From positions 805,001-869,000 of the forward strand of contig CM069766.1 of assembly GCA_036169595.1 (NCBI GenBank): a DNA stretch of 64,000 bases, in the 5' to 3' direction. Below are positions 31,397 through 47,569 of this stretch, in pieces. The stretch comes from Dictyostelium firmibasis (Eukaryota > Evosea > Eumycetozoa > Dictyosteliales > Dictyosteliaceae). Under the pieces are notes generated by a model, which was not told the origin of the DNA, made no database searches, and worked only from the letters and a program-made list of their open reading frames with translations. Made by a program: the position numbers and the translations under genes. The first letter of the stretch is position 1. Each line of letters opens with the position of its first letter.

Positions 31397-34158
31397 TTAT
31401 TTTTTTTTTTTTTTTTTGATTTTATTTTTTTTTTTTTTTTTTTTTTTTTTTAGATCTGTTGATATTACAACTAACAAAAAAAATTAAAATATTAGGAGAA
31501 TTGATAATTTTAGAGTTACCAATAATTTTTTATTAGATTTACCAGATTCATTAAAATCATTAGTTTTATTGTATGGAAATTCATCTTTATTTAATTTTAA
31601 AAATGAACATGTTAATAAATTTTCATCATTAAATAGTTTATCAGTGACAGTATTCCTTTCAGAAGATTTAAATTTTTATTTTTCAAAATTTATAAATTTA
31701 AAAATACTTATACTATCCACTCAATCATTTGACACAAAATATAAAATAAATTTCATAAATGATTTAAATTATTCATCACCATCATTATTATCATTTGAAA
31801 CAATTAATATACACTCACATAATATACCATCAATGAATAATATTAAAGTTGAAACACTGTAAGTTTAAATATTTAATTTTTAATTATTGGTAAATTAATC
31901 TCTAACTTAAAATTAAAAAAAAAAAAAAAAAAAAACGATCTATTACCCTTTTGACAGATTTTGATTTAAATTCATTTTCAAATTTTAAGAGTTTTTCAAA
32001 TATTCTTTATTTCTCTTTGCAACCATCGAATTCAACTCAAATTTATCCATTCCCATATGGAATTAGTGAGATACCAATTAGTAATAATAATAATCATGGT
32101 TTGTGGGTTTTTTTTTTTTTTTTTTTTTTTCAATTATTTTTTTCTATTTTTATCATTTATTAATAAGTTCATTTAAAAACAATAGTGCTTTATATTATAA
32201 TATTGAAAAACCATCAAATTTTATTGATTTATCAAACTATAATGATAGTCTATCAGCTTCAATGTATGTATTAAAAACCTACCTAAATTTCTTGTTTGAA
32301 TTTTTATTAATAATATATTTTAATTATTACTTGTAATTAACTTTTAGATCAGTTCCTAATGTGGGTAATTTATTTAATATAAATGGTAAATTTCCTTTTT
32401 CAGTGTTACCCAGTAATTTAAAATCATTGTAATTATCATCATTTCAAATCCTTCTATTAGTATATCATATATGTATATTAACGCAAGTTCAAATTTAGTA
32501 AATTTTCAAATGGCAATATTACAGAGTATTTAAATATTAGAGAATATTTTAAAGAGAGAACTTTATATTTAGGTTTATTTAATAGTAGTATTAAAGGTAA
32601 AATACCAACTTCTATAGATGTTTCGGGTAAAAGTTTTGAAATTAATGACAATCTATTAACAGGAGAAATGGATGATAGTTGGTGTAGAAATGAGTTTAAT
32701 GTTAGAAATAATTTAATTGGTGGTAAAGCACCAACATGTTTAGTTTGTCATTACCTTTTATCAACTAATAGATTTATTGTTGAGGGTAATAAATTCACAA
32801 ATTTGGATATTGGTAATTTAGAAGATTGTACAACCATTCAACTGAATTTATCATACGACAATTCAACAGATACAATGTTACTATATGGTAGAGATCTTGG
32901 TTTTCAAGTTAGTTCATTCTCTTTGGATAGAAGGTTTGGAATTTATAATTTAATCCCAAATACAATGTTTCAACTTTCAAAGAGTGTATTTAATGAAAAT
33001 AGTCCTTTGGCGAAAGGATTCAATATTACATTTCCATTTTTACCACAAGGTCCAAGAACTTTTGAAATTACAGCATATAATCAATTCATACCACAAATTA
33101 ACTATATAATTAGATATTCAGATTACTTCATTATCGATGGTAAATACTTTGCCTATAATAAAACAATAATCAACGTTTTAATTTCAAATCAACCTTGTTT
33201 AATATTATCAAGTAATTTCAACCAAATTCAATGTTATCTTTATAATTCAAATAAAATCATTATAGACAGTAATGGTAGTAGTATCAGTAGCAACAATAAT
33301 AATAATCAGATTAATGGATTTGTTCAAGTTATGAATGTATCTAGTAGCTTAAAGTTTAATGTGAATGAAATTTGTGATGGTAATAATTGTCTAATTCCAA
33401 ATTGTTCTAAAAATGGTGTATATAATTATGATAGAGGTGTTTGTGATTGTTTATCGAATGAATGGATAGGATATTCTTGCGAATTGAAATCATTAAAATG
33501 TTCACCAGAATGTAATGATGAAAATGGTAGCATCTGTAATATTATTAATGGCGAATGTGAATGTAATGGTGGTTTAGGATGTAACAATCAAGGTGTTTGT
33601 AATCAAATGATAGGTCAATGTAATTGTACAGATCAATGGATAGATTCAATGTGTAATACACCCAAACATATAGTATACTCACAACAACTACAACGAGATA
33701 ACCTTGATATTCTATTGATATTAAATGGCTGGTTTGGTAATATTCATATAGATCTATCAGTAACAGTTAATAGTAAACAATGTGATATCATTTCAAGTAC
33801 TCAAGATGAAATTAGATGCTTTCCACCATCAGATATTAAATGTAATGATAACAACCAACTATCAGTAATTCAAAACAATCATAAATGGAGTGGTAATTAT
33901 AATCCTATAATTTTAAATGACATTAATAACAAAAATGAAATATGTATTGATGATAGAAGTAATGAAACTAAAAATAACATTAGCAATAATAGTAGTGAAC
34001 ATTTTACAGGAAACCCTTCATTGTCACTTTTAATAACGATTCCAGTTTTATTCTCCCTCATTTTATTTTTTATTTTTATTTTTTTCTTTCACAAAGTTCT
34101 TTTAAAAAAGTTAAAGTTTAGACAAGAAGAAAATAAGTTTCACATCCCTCTTGAGTGA
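30916..34158 (+). CDS. Surface protein copy B (one splice acceptor lost)
   Basis: By homology, exons are 30916-31009, 31094-31325, 31496-31858, about 31935-32102, 32168-32263, 32348-32428 and 32499-34158 (897 residues if all are used). Order: signal peptide (VIILLFILKCLNLINC), LRR-like, TIG-like, two EGF-like Cys clusters, second TIG-like unit, transmembrane helix, short basic tail. Every exon is open and in phase, but intron 3 has no AG where copies A, C and D have AG|AC: the site reads only A's before acgatc. The nearest in-frame AG downstream (31990-31991) would drop 19 residues; the AG at 31956-31957 leads to an early stop. The donor of intron 4 is an unusual GTGGGT. So this may be a gene with altered splicing or an early pseudogene. 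A base-call error in the A-run cannot be excluded. Confidence 0.7.
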
Positions 34159-34878
34159 ACCTATTTGTAATAATTAACAATAATAATTATTGATGGTAGT
34201 AAATAAATAATACAATAAGTTTAGTTCTATTGTATTAAAAAATAATATAAAAATAATATAAAAGAAGCAAAATTAATAAAATTTTAAAAATTATCCATTT
34301 TTAACCAAATTTGTAAAAATTTTTTATGTGTTTTTTATTTTTTTTAAGGAACTAAATGGATTTTTGTTAGTTTTTAAAAATAATATATTTTAAAAAAAAA
34401 CAATTTAAAAAAATACATTTTTTCCAATATTTTGGTTGCTGAGATCATTATTTTCTCAGTAGATTTTTTGAAAATTTTATAAGGAATACCATTTTTTGAA
34501 ATAAATTTTTGTGCATTTTTTTTTTGTATTTTCAATTATAACTTTATTATATTTTTCTGTTTTTAATTTTTCTCTTTTATTCTTTATTTTTTTCATTAAC
34601 CTTTTTTTAAAATTTTTCTCTACTCTTATTTGAATAATTAAAATTTAAATCAACTCAAAGAAATACAACAACAAATAAAATTAAATAATATGTACTATGT
34701 AATTTTTTTAATATTATTATAAATTTAGAAAAAATTTAAAAAATAAGGTAGATTTTTTTTTTTTATTTAATTTTCTTCGATTTTTTATTTTAAGTTTTTT
34801 TTTTTTTTTGACACACTTTTTTTTTTAATTAAATTTTCAAATTTATTTTTTTTTCACCCACCTTTTTTATTTTTTTAA
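34159..34878. other. Spacer between copies B and C
   Basis: About 720 bp of A/T sequence with patches of mixed composition at 34433-34480 (ggttgctgagatcattattttctcag). No gene is seen. Confidence 0.65.
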
Positions 34879-38391
<3,513 letters not shown>

Positions 38392-39073
38392 TCATCAATT
38401 TTATTTGTGCTCTGGTTATTTTCTTTTTTTTTTTTCATATTAAAATTTTTATGTGGTGTGTTTGTGAATAAAAAAAGAATTAGATCCACGAAATGGTGCG
38501 ATAAAAACCTTTTTGAAACTGTTCCAACCAAAATAAAAATATCTTAAAAATTTTTTTCGCAAAAATCAGAGTTTTCTTTTTTTTTTTTTTATTTTTTTTT
38601 TTAAAAAAAAAAACATTTTTAAAACCAGTTTGTTATCTTTGAAAAAATCTAATGGCATCAATTTGGGTGTGAAATGAAATTTTCATAATAAATTATGTTC
38701 ATATGGCCAACAATAAACCAAACCATTTTTTTTTATTGGGATGAAAATGGAATATAAATTTTTTATTTTTTTTATTAAATTTTTTTAATGCATTAAAACA
38801 ATAATTTTTATTGAAAAATTTTATTTAATTATAATTACTTTTAAAAATTTCAACTAAAACTATTATTAAGTAAAAAATTATCTGCAAATTTGTGGCCAAA
38901 AAAATCAATTTTTTATTTTATTTTCTTTTTATATTTATTAAATTTTTTTTTTTTTTTTTTTTTTTTCATTTTTTTTTTTCTGTTTCTTGTTCTGAAAGTT
39001 TTTAAAGTTTCAATTTTTTTTTTTTTTTTTTTAATAATTTATTTCATATGATACATAAAATACAAAATATATA
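38392..39073. other. Spacer between copies C and D
   Basis: About 680 bp of A/T sequence with mixed patches near 38480-38530 and 38640-38730. No gene is seen. Confidence 0.65.
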
Positions 39074-41359
39074 ATGTATTCATTCAAACCCTACTATGTA
39101 GTATTATGGGTAATATTATTATTTGTTCGAGATGTAATTTCCCTCTCTCCATTAGAATGTAAGTTTTAATTTTTTAATTTTAATTTTTAAATTTTCTATT
39201 TTCTAATTATTAATCCAACCGTGCACAGATCAATGTACTCTTAATTTTTTCAATAGAACTTTAAATGTTTCTCAGAATTTTAAAATTGATCCAAACACTC
39301 TCCTTTATGACTTTTGTGACGGTTCATTAAAACCAACTGATGCTTTGGTTATTTGTGATGGACAATCGGTCAATCTCATAAGAACAACTCAAACAACCAA
39401 TAAATTAATAACACCATCGGATATTCAATGTTTTTCATCCATCAACACATTGTAAGTTTGAGACTTTTCTTTAAAGTTTTAATAACAACAGATTGTTTTA
39501 CTAACATTAAAAATAAATTTTTTAGAAATATTGATACGTTTAAAGTCTCTAAAAACTTTTTACTTGGACCATTTTCCCAATCCCTATCAACAGTTTCTTT
39601 ACATAATGGTAATTCATCAATATTTGATATTGATATTGGTATCGGAAAATCAATTCCAATTCCAAATTTAAACATCAAATTATACCTCTCTGGACCACTT
39701 AACATTTATTTCTCAAGTCTTTTAATGGTTAATAATTTATATCTCATCACTCAAACACTACAACCAAAATATAAAATCAACTATATTAATGATTTAGTTG
39801 GTATTTCAAAATCATTTGAAAACATCTTTACATACACTCATTTCATCCCATCAATGAATAATATTTTAGTTAATTTATTGTAGGTTATTTTAAAAAAGCT
39901 ATCAATGTTAAAGAAACTAATATTTAATATTATAATTAAAAAAAAAAAAAAAAGACAACTTACCCTTTTACCAGGTACAAACTTAAGTTCATTCTCTTCT
40001 TTTTCAACCTATGGTAATGTAACAAGTTTTAGCCTATCCCCTTCTAATAGCGCGGTTTATCCATTCCCAATTGCATTGGCATCAATTCCAACTTGTAAAA
40101 ATAAAAACACTGGTTTGTAAGTATTTTTTTTTGTAAAAAAAAAAAAAAAAACTTGTTTTAACTCTTTTCTAAAATAGCTCCCTCAACTATCAAATCGACA
40201 CTCCAGTTGGATTCATTGATTTATCAAATTATAATGAAACCGTTGATGTTACTATGTATGTATTTCAATATAATTTATAAAAAAATTAAAATTCCTATTA
40301 ATCATTAATTTAAACAGTTCTTTGCCGAACGCAGGAAATCTTTTCAATGTCAATGGCCAATTCCCATTCTCTGCCTTACCAAAAAAACTAAATATTTTGT
40401 AAATATTTTTAATATTAAGAAATTCTGCCAATACTTTTAAATTTATTTACTAAAGTTTCTTTTTTTTTTTATTTGTTTCTTTTTTTTTTTTTTAAAGAGA
40501 ATTCCAAAACGGTAACTTTGCCCAATTTAATTTCGACCAATTTTTAAATAAAAACTCTAAAATTATTAAATTGGGAGATAATAACATGGGTGGAGTATTT
40601 CCAACAAGCTTCCCAACCAACTTTCTATCAAAGGATGTAAGTTTATATGTAAATGATAATCAATTAACTGGTCAAATCGATGAAAGCTGGTGTGAAATTG
40701 ATTTAGATATTAGTAATAATTTAATTAGTGGTCAAGCACCATCATGTGTAGTTTGTCATTATTTACAACCATTCACCAATTCAATATTTGGTGGAAATCA
40801 ATTCACAAATTTAAATGAAAATTGTACAACCATAGAACTCAATTTATCATACGATAATGAAACCAAATCGCTATTATTATACGGAAAAGACCTCGGTTTC
40901 TCTGCAAACTCTTTCACATTAGACAATCCAAGGAATTGGGCAACCTCACTTGTGACAACTAATAAAGAATTCCAAATTAAAAAGAATTTGTTTGCAACTG
41001 GTCCAATTGCGAAAGGATTCAATATTACATTTCCTTATCTACCACAGGGCCCAAGAACATTCGAAATCACTGCATACAATCAATTTTCTCCAGAAATTAA
41101 CTCTGTTACCGAAAACTCTGGCGTTTTTACTATTATAGGCAAATACTTTGCATACAATTGTAATGTAATCAACGTTTTAATCTCTGACGAAATCTGTTTT
41201 GTATCGTCATGTAATTTTAATCAAATTCAATGTAGTTTAAATAGTTTGACCCAAACAAATAGTGATAGTAGTTATGATAGTTCAAATAGTTCTACTATCA
41301 TAGTCAGTGTCATGGATGTTTCATCAACTTTTGTTTTCTCATTAAATCAAAATCTTTGA
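39074..41359 (+). CDS. Surface protein copy D, short form without EGF-like and membrane parts
   Basis: Exons 39074-39158, 39229-39451, 39526-39879, 39955-40116, 40178-40255, 40318-40398 and 40498-41359 give 614 residues, all in phase. A signal peptide (VVLWVILLFVRDVIS) is followed by the same N-terminal and LRR-like regions and the first TIG-like unit (IIGKYFAYNCNVINVLIS). The protein then stops (VFSLNQNL, TGA) at the point where the other copies continue into VNEICDGNNC and the EGF-like clusters. No transmembrane helix remains, so the product should be secreted. Exon usage is otherwise intact, and codon choice is slightly more C-rich than in copies A-C. It may be a functional soluble version or a truncated copy. 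Confidence 0.82.
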
Positions 41360-41401
41360 ACTATTAATAAAGAATACTTTTTTTTAAGAATCGTTTTCAT
41401 T

Positions 41402-41440
<39 letters not shown>

Positions 41441-41511
41441 ACATTATTTATAATATTTTTTTTTTTATTACTATCACTTTATTTAGAATTATTATTATTT
41501 TTATAATAAAA

Positions 41512-42535
41512 TCAATGTGTGTGATCATATTTGGTGGCAAGTTCTAACTCTCTTAATTCTTTTTCTTTTTTATCGATTGTTTCAACTAAGTTTCCATAAT
41601 CTTCCTTTGGGAAGTTATTTCTTCTAAAGAGTTTATCTTGTCTCTTTGAGAATAATCTATGATTTAAAGCTTCGTATGTGAATTCAGTTTTTGTCATTGT
41701 AAAATAGGTGTAACCAATCAAAACACTGCCAAATGTTAAAAAGTATGAGACTGGTTCAATGATATCCCATGATAAATCCCACCATGTTAATCTAGCTAAA
41801 ACAGCTGCTTGAACAAAGCAATAACCTAAACCTGTCCAAATAATTGCAGTTGCTCCTCTTTGTGCCTTTCTATCAATAAGTTGTTTTTGTTGTTCCAATG
41901 GTTGAATTTTTTGTCTTAAATTATTAATTTCTGATTTCTTTGATTCAATTAATTTATTTAAACCGATACCTTTATTTTCAATATCTAAAACACTTTATTG
42001 ACAGACAAAAAAAAAATAAAAAAATAGAGTAAATAAAAAAAAAAACCAAACATTAATATTTTTATAATTTTATAAGAGAGTTTTCTTGTTTTTTTTTTTT
42101 TTTTACTTACTGTTCTAATGATTGGTAAATATGGGTTGGTTTAATGAATACGCTTGTCTTTAAATTTTCATTAAGGCTATTTGGTAAGTAGATGATTGAA
42201 CCAGATTGAGCAAGCGCATTTGAAACTGGGTTAATTTCATTTTCTTCGATTCCAAAATCTTTGGCAATACCTTTAAACTCGGTGAATGTAATTTTACTTC
42301 TTGGGTCCAATTGAAGTCTTTCTTGTAACTTTGATACTTTTGCCTGCTTTAAAATGGTCTTTAATTCACCTTCTAAATTTTGAGCTAAATAATAAAAAAG
42401 AAAAAGAAAAAAAAGTTAAAAAAAAAAAAAAAAAAAAAAAAAATTTATTCTTTAATAAATACTCGAGGTAGTGAAAAATCTGGTATTGATAGTTCTAACT
42501 AATCCAAAGCTATTTCTAATAACAAATGAATTCAT
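41512..42535 (-). CDS. mcu: Mitochondrial calcium uniporter MCU
   Basis: Minus-strand exons 42535-42463, 42384-42111 and 41992-41512 give 275 residues. The last acceptor is AAAG at 41996-41993; the nearer TTTTAG would cause a stop. A mitochondrial presequence (MNSFVIRNSFGLVRTINTRF) leads to the matrix domain, a coiled coil (KKSEINNLRQKIQPLEQQ) and two membrane helices around the pore motif SWDIIEPVSYF (the W-D-x-x-E-P selectivity filter, with I in place of M in DIME). A second coiled coil ends the protein. MCU forms the Ca2+ channel of the inner mitochondrial membrane. The Dictyostelium protein is known to conduct without an EMRE partner. Confidence 0.95.
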
Positions 42536-42972
42536 TTTATATATTTATTTATTTGTTTTTTTTTTTTTTTTTTTATAATACTAATAATACAACAACAATA
42601 ATAAAAAAATTAAAAAAAAAAAATTAAAAAAAAAATTAAAAAAAAATGATAATTTTTTTTTTTAGGTTGATCATGAAAAAAAATTAAAAAAAATTGGAAA
42701 ATATCTTTTCAAAAAATTCGTTCAAAGAATATTTAATGTTGTCACCATAAAACTTTGGGGCTTATCTGTTTTGTGCCATATTTTTTTTTACTTTGTATTT
42801 TCTTTCCTTTATTTCAAACAAAACAAATAAAAAAAAAAAAAATGAAAAGAACTATTTCAATTATTTATTATACTATTTATTGTTTATTTTTTTTTTTTTT
42901 TTTTATCTTTTTGTTTTTTATTTTGGGGAGGGGAACATTTTTTGATATATATATAGAGGGAGGAGATGAAAG

Positions 42973-43003
<31 letters not shown>

Positions 43004-43022
43004 GGACATATAATGATTGGTT
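42536..43022. other. Intergenic A/T region
   Basis: 5' flank of mcu and 3' flank of svkA (both minus strand). It has a G-rich patch at 42923-42975 (ggggaggggaac and gagggaggag). Phe/Lys homopolymer frames here are not genes. Confidence 0.65.
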
Positions 43023-44725
43023 TTATCTTTTGAGTGTTTCAATGATTTGAGCGATTAAACTGTGTGTGATACCAGGTTTTGCTTTTTCGGCATTATCAAA
43101 AGCCATTTTAAGTTGAGCCAAAGCATTGATAACATTTTCATCAGATGTATTTTTAAGTAATTTCGATAAAACTGGATAAATGACCGAGGTGAGGGCAGAG
43201 GCTCTTGGTGCTTGTTGTTGAGTGACAGCGGCACCATTTGGGGTTGTAGAGGTTGGTGCGTTTGATGTTGGTGTGGTTGCAGGTGCAGTAGTTGCAGCAA
43301 CGGTAGTTTTAACAGGCGTATTTTGTGAGTCTGATCTTCCTTTGGTTTCAGCTGGTGTTGTGGTGGTTGTTGTTACAGGTGGTTGAGATGTTGTTACAGG
43401 TGTTGATTGTTGTTCTTTGGTTGGAGTTGATGCTACAGTTGGTTTTTGTGGTGTTTGTTGTTGTTGTTGTTGAACAGTCACTGGAGATTTTTGTTTAATT
43501 GTTGGAAATTCCCAACCGTCATCTTCATCATTAGCCTTTGAATCTCTGTCTATATCATCATTTTCATCCTCAGCGTTATTTCCATTCAATTGTAACCATT
43601 TTTGTCTTCTCTCGATGAGATCAGTTAAACTGCTGGTTTTCTTTGCTGCCTTTATAAATTTATGTTTTAATAAATCTTTTGCTGTTGGTCTTTGGTTTGG
43701 ATCTTTATTCAAACAAAGGGCGCAAAACTCTTTAAATCCCTTTGAGAAATTACCTTCGAGTGTTGGTGGTGGGTCTTTTGGAATTAAAAACAATGCTCTC
43801 ATTGGATGTAAATCTGCTCTTGGTGGTTCACCCTTTGCCATCTCTAATGCTGTAATACCCATACTCCAAATATCAGCTTTTGAATCATATCCAGTTTGCT
43901 TGATAACTTCCTGTAAATATTAAAAAGTAATGAAACAAAAAAAAAAAAAAAAATTAATAAAGATTGTTTATTTGTTGATTTGTTGTGATTTGTTAAAAAA
44001 CTTACAGGTGCCATCCAAAATGGAGTACCAACAAATGTATTTCTCTTTGTCATTTGATCAGTTAATTGACCACTGACACCAAAATCAGCCAATTTAACAT
44101 CACCGCTTGCTGAAAGTAAAACGTTTGCAGCTTTAATATCTCTGTGAATTTTACCTTCTGAATGTAAATATTCCAAACCTTTTAATAATTCTCTCAAAAT
44201 AATTGCAATATATCCTTCATCGAATGGGCCTGGTTTCATCTTTTTTTTTTTTTTTTTTTTTTTTATATATATAAAAAAGATTAATATCAATCATTAAAAA
44301 TAGAAATATAAAATAAAAACAACATGAAATATTTACTAAATCTAAAACTGAACCACCTGCAAGATATTCCATAATAATCCACAATTTTGAACCTTTTAAA
44401 AATGAGCCATAATATTTTGTTACAAATGGACTTTCGCATTGAGAGAGTACATTGATTTCTTGTTGAATATCTTCAATTTCATCTTCTGCGTCCTCAAGAT
44501 CAATTGTTTTGATTGCTATTGTTTCATTTGTTTTTTTATTGATACTATATATAGATTCTTGAATTAGTTATTGTGAACGAGTATTATCAATTAATTAATC
44601 CACCTTATCATCGTCATCCTCAATCATTATCATCAAAATGATCGCAATCATTATCATTATAACTATCCCTCGCTGTACAATCGCTACATTATCATCCTCC
44701 TCCATCCTATTATTGTTGTAATCAC

Positions 44726-44758
<33 letters not shown>

Positions 44759-44927
44759 CGTCCTCTTATTAATTATTATCGTCATCAGACCATTATCAAT
44801 TACTATCTTCATAATCATCAATTTTAAAACATGATATATACCCTTTGAATACTTCACCAAAAGAACCTTTACCAATCTTTTCTTGTTTGATATAGAGCTC
44901 TTCTGGGTCACCTTTTTTGCTTGCCAT
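43023..44927 (-). CDS. svkA: Severin kinase, Ste20/GCK-III family
   Basis: Minus-strand exons 44927-44842, 44544-44337, 44239-44006 and 43910-43023 give 471 residues. The kinase domain is N-terminal: [13 protein letters not shown]-loop, [20 protein letters not shown] (the MST3/4-like lysine strand and helix), [11 protein letters not shown] catalytic loop, DFGVSGQL, and [16 protein letters not shown] activation segment. An acidic stretch, a Thr/Pro/Gln-rich linker and a conserved C-terminal helical region ([13 protein letters not shown]) follow. Severin kinase phosphorylates the F-actin-fragmenting protein severin and acts in cytokinesis and motility. Intron 1 (44545-44841, 297 nt) is less A/T-rich than usual and includes an AAT-type repeat and many GATGATGA-like stretches. 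Confidence 0.95.
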
Positions 44928-45244
44928 GTTGTTAAGTTTGGTTTTATATTTTACAAATTTGTATTTATATTCGTCGTATTAATTATTAGTGAAAAAAAAA
45001 AAAAGAAATCCTATAAAATGTTTTAAATTTAAGTTAAAATCGTATTCTTTTAAAAAAAAAAAAAAAAAAAGAAGGAAAAACAATATAAATAAATAAATAT
45101 ATAAAATGTCAATAAATAAATATAAAAGTAAAGATATACAATTATTCTCCCAAAACAATTTATTTTGTTTTACCCACTATATATATAGTATACTATTACA
45201 ATTGAGAAAAAAAAAAGTAATAGAACAAAAAAAAATAATAATAA

Positions 45245-45277
<33 letters not shown>

Positions 45278-45782
45278 ACAAAACAAAACAAAACAAAACA
45301 AAACAAACCCACACTTTCTACAATTTAATGACACAAAAAAAAAAATAAAAAAAAATAAAAAAATAAAAAAAATATAAAAAAAAAATAAATAAAAAAAATG
45401 AAACAATAACACTACCACCATTAATGTTGCCTGAAATTATTATAATGATAATCCAAAGAATCATTTTTAAATATAAAACACAAAAAAAAAAAAAAAAACA
45501 ATATAATTGAGAAATAAAAGTAAATCTTACTAATCCAAAAAGAAATAACCAAGGAAAAGAAAAGAATTTGGGAAATACAAAATAAAAAAAAGAAAGACAA
45601 AAAAAGCATAGTTATGTGGGAAAAAAAAAAAAACTGATTACATACTGTGTATATTTTTTTTTTTTTTTTTTTTCCTTTATATTACAGTTTTTTTTACTTA
45701 TATATTTAAATATAACTGCTACTACTATTACAAAATGTGTGTTATTATTTTTTAATATTATTATTGTACGTTTATGATTATC

Positions 45783-45814
<32 letters not shown>

Positions 45815-46063
45815 AAAAAAAAAAAAATTGAAAAAAAATTTTAAATTTTTTTTTCATATTTTTTTGTTTGTTTATTTATTTTTTCAATTTCTTTGTTGAG
45901 AACCAATTTAATTCATAATCTCATCTATTCAACATACAACGAATGCTTCAGATAATAAAAAAAAAAAAAAAACTAAAAAAAAAACTAAAAAAAAAACTAA
46001 TTTCTCTTTTTTTTTTTTTTTTTTTTTTTAATTTTTTTTTGCCAAGAATGCTTTTATTAATAA

Positions 46064-46105
<42 letters not shown>

Positions 46106-46113
46106 AATTTTTT

Positions 46114-46153
<40 letters not shown>

Positions 46154-46467
46154 CCACATTAATCATTTTTAATTTCGATAGTCTGACAACACTGAAAATT
46201 ATCATGAATTTTGGTTATTTATAATAATTCACAAATTCTCCTTTTTGATTTTTTTAATATGAAAAAAAAAAAAAAAATTTTAAAAAAAATTAAAAATATT
46301 ATTAAAAAAAAATATCTTTTAAGGTTAAATTGAATTTTTTTTTTTTTTTCTTTTTTTTCATTTTTATAATTTGTGTATGTAAATTTCTCTCTAAAAATTT
46401 TAAATAAATTAAATGTAATAATATTAATTTTTTTTCTTTTTCTTTTTCTTTTTTTATTTTTTAAATT

Positions 46468-46502
<35 letters not shown>

Positions 46503-46578
46503 TACCAAATTGGGGAAGGCAGAAAAGAAAAAATATTTACATAGAAATATATATATTCAAAAAAAAAAAAAAAAAGAA
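44928..46578. other. Divergent intergenic region with (AAAAC)n and long homopolymers
   Basis: About 1.65 kb between svkA (minus) and urate oxidase (plus). It holds an (AAAAC)n array, several poly-T runs longer than 20, and almost no mixed-composition sequence apart from 46030-46060 and 46165-46240. No gene is visible. Confidence 0.7.
45250..45306 (+). repeat. (AAAAC)n pentanucleotide repeat
   Basis: About eleven perfect AAAAC units upstream of svkA. Confidence 0.97.
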
Positions 46579-47442
46579 ATGGCAACATTAGTAGATAATA
46601 GATATGGCAAAGCTAGAGTTCGTGTATTAAGAGTATTTAGGGGACCAAATGATTATCATAAAGTATTTGATTTCGATTGTCGTGTATTATTAAGAGGACC
46701 AGAGTTCTCCGAAACCTATTTAACCGGTGATAATAGTAAGATAGTAGCCACTGACACCATGAAGAACACAGTCTATGTTATTGCACAAAAGGAGGAGTTC
46801 AAGAGTTTAGAAGAGTATGGTATTTTATTGGGTAAACACTTTTTAGCCACCTATTCATGGGTAAATGGAGTTGAGGTTGTTATGCGTGAGAATCAATGGA
46901 GTCGTATTAAAACCTCCAATGGCAAAGAGCAAGGTCACTCATTCCAACGTGATAGAGAGATTCACTCAGTTACAGTGACATCAAGCCGTGATAAATCACC
47001 AATTGTTATCTCTGGTATCGATGATCTTTTGATAATGAAAACCACTCAAAGTGGATTCGAAGGTTTCCATCGTGATAAATACACCTCATTGAAAGAGACC
47101 AAAGATAGAGTTTTTGCAACTGTTGTCACAGCAAATTGGACTTACAATACTTTGTCTGTAGATTACTCAAAAGTATTCGAACAATTTAAACTTTCTGTCT
47201 TTGACATCTTCGCTCAAACTTACTCTCGTTCTGTTCAAGAAACTCTTTTCCTCATCGCCAAAGATGTCATCTCAAAAGTACCACAAGTCGAACAAGTCCA
47301 TCTCTCCCTTCCAAATAAACATGCCTTTGGTTTTGATTTCTCTCGTTTGAATATCGAAAATAATCAAACAGTTTTCCAACCAGTTGAAGAACCATCAGGT
47401 TTAATTGAAGGTACAATCAAAAGATCACATTCAAGATTATAA
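46579..47442 (+). CDS. uox: Urate oxidase (uricase), peroxisomal
   Basis: Intronless 287-residue protein. The uricase signatures are present: YGKARVRVLRV at the start with the catalytic Lys region, the VATDTMKNTVYVIAQ motif with the catalytic Thr, the LLIMKTTQSGFEGFHRDKYTSL block, and LPNKHAF near the end with the conserved His. The C-terminus SRL is a type-1 peroxisomal targeting signal. The enzyme oxidises urate to 5-hydroxyisourate with release of H2O2. The start was chosen at 46579 after the A-rich leader because upstream codons are only Lys-rich leader sequence and MATLVDNRYGK matches the family start. Codon use is richer in C than in its neighbours, which suggests good expression. Confidence 0.96.
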   Translation: MATLVDNRYGKARVRVLRVFRGPNDYHKVFDFDCRVLLRGPEFSETYLTGDNSKIVATDTMKNTVYVIAQKEEFKSLEEYGILLGKHFLATYSWVNGVEVVMRENQWSRIKTSNGKEQGHSFQRDREIHSVTVTSSRDKSPIVISGIDDLLIMKTTQSGFEGFHRDKYTSLKETKDRVFATVVTANWTYNTLSVDYSKVFEQFKLSVFDIFAQTYSRSVQETLFLIAKDVISKVPQVEQVHLSLPNKHAFGFDFSRLNIENNQTVFQPVEEPSGLIEGTIKRSHSRL

Positions 47443-47569
47443 ATTTTATACAACAAAAAAAAAAAAAAAAAAAAATAAAACATACAAAATTATATTAGTA
47501 ATATATGTTGTTTATTGTATTGAATTGTTTTTTAATTTTATTTTAATGATAGATTTTATCTTTTTTTTA

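Noticed and set aside
44684-44911. 75-codon minus-strand frame in svkA
   Set aside because: It lies mostly in intron 1, with the exon 1 part read in the wrong frame.
45106-46224. Several Phe/Lys frames between svkA and urate oxidase
   Set aside because: They are pure homopolymer translation.
46510-46578. Upstream extension of urate oxidase
   Set aside because: The 23 extra residues are A-rich leader (Lys runs) and the family start matches MATLVDNRYGK at 46579.
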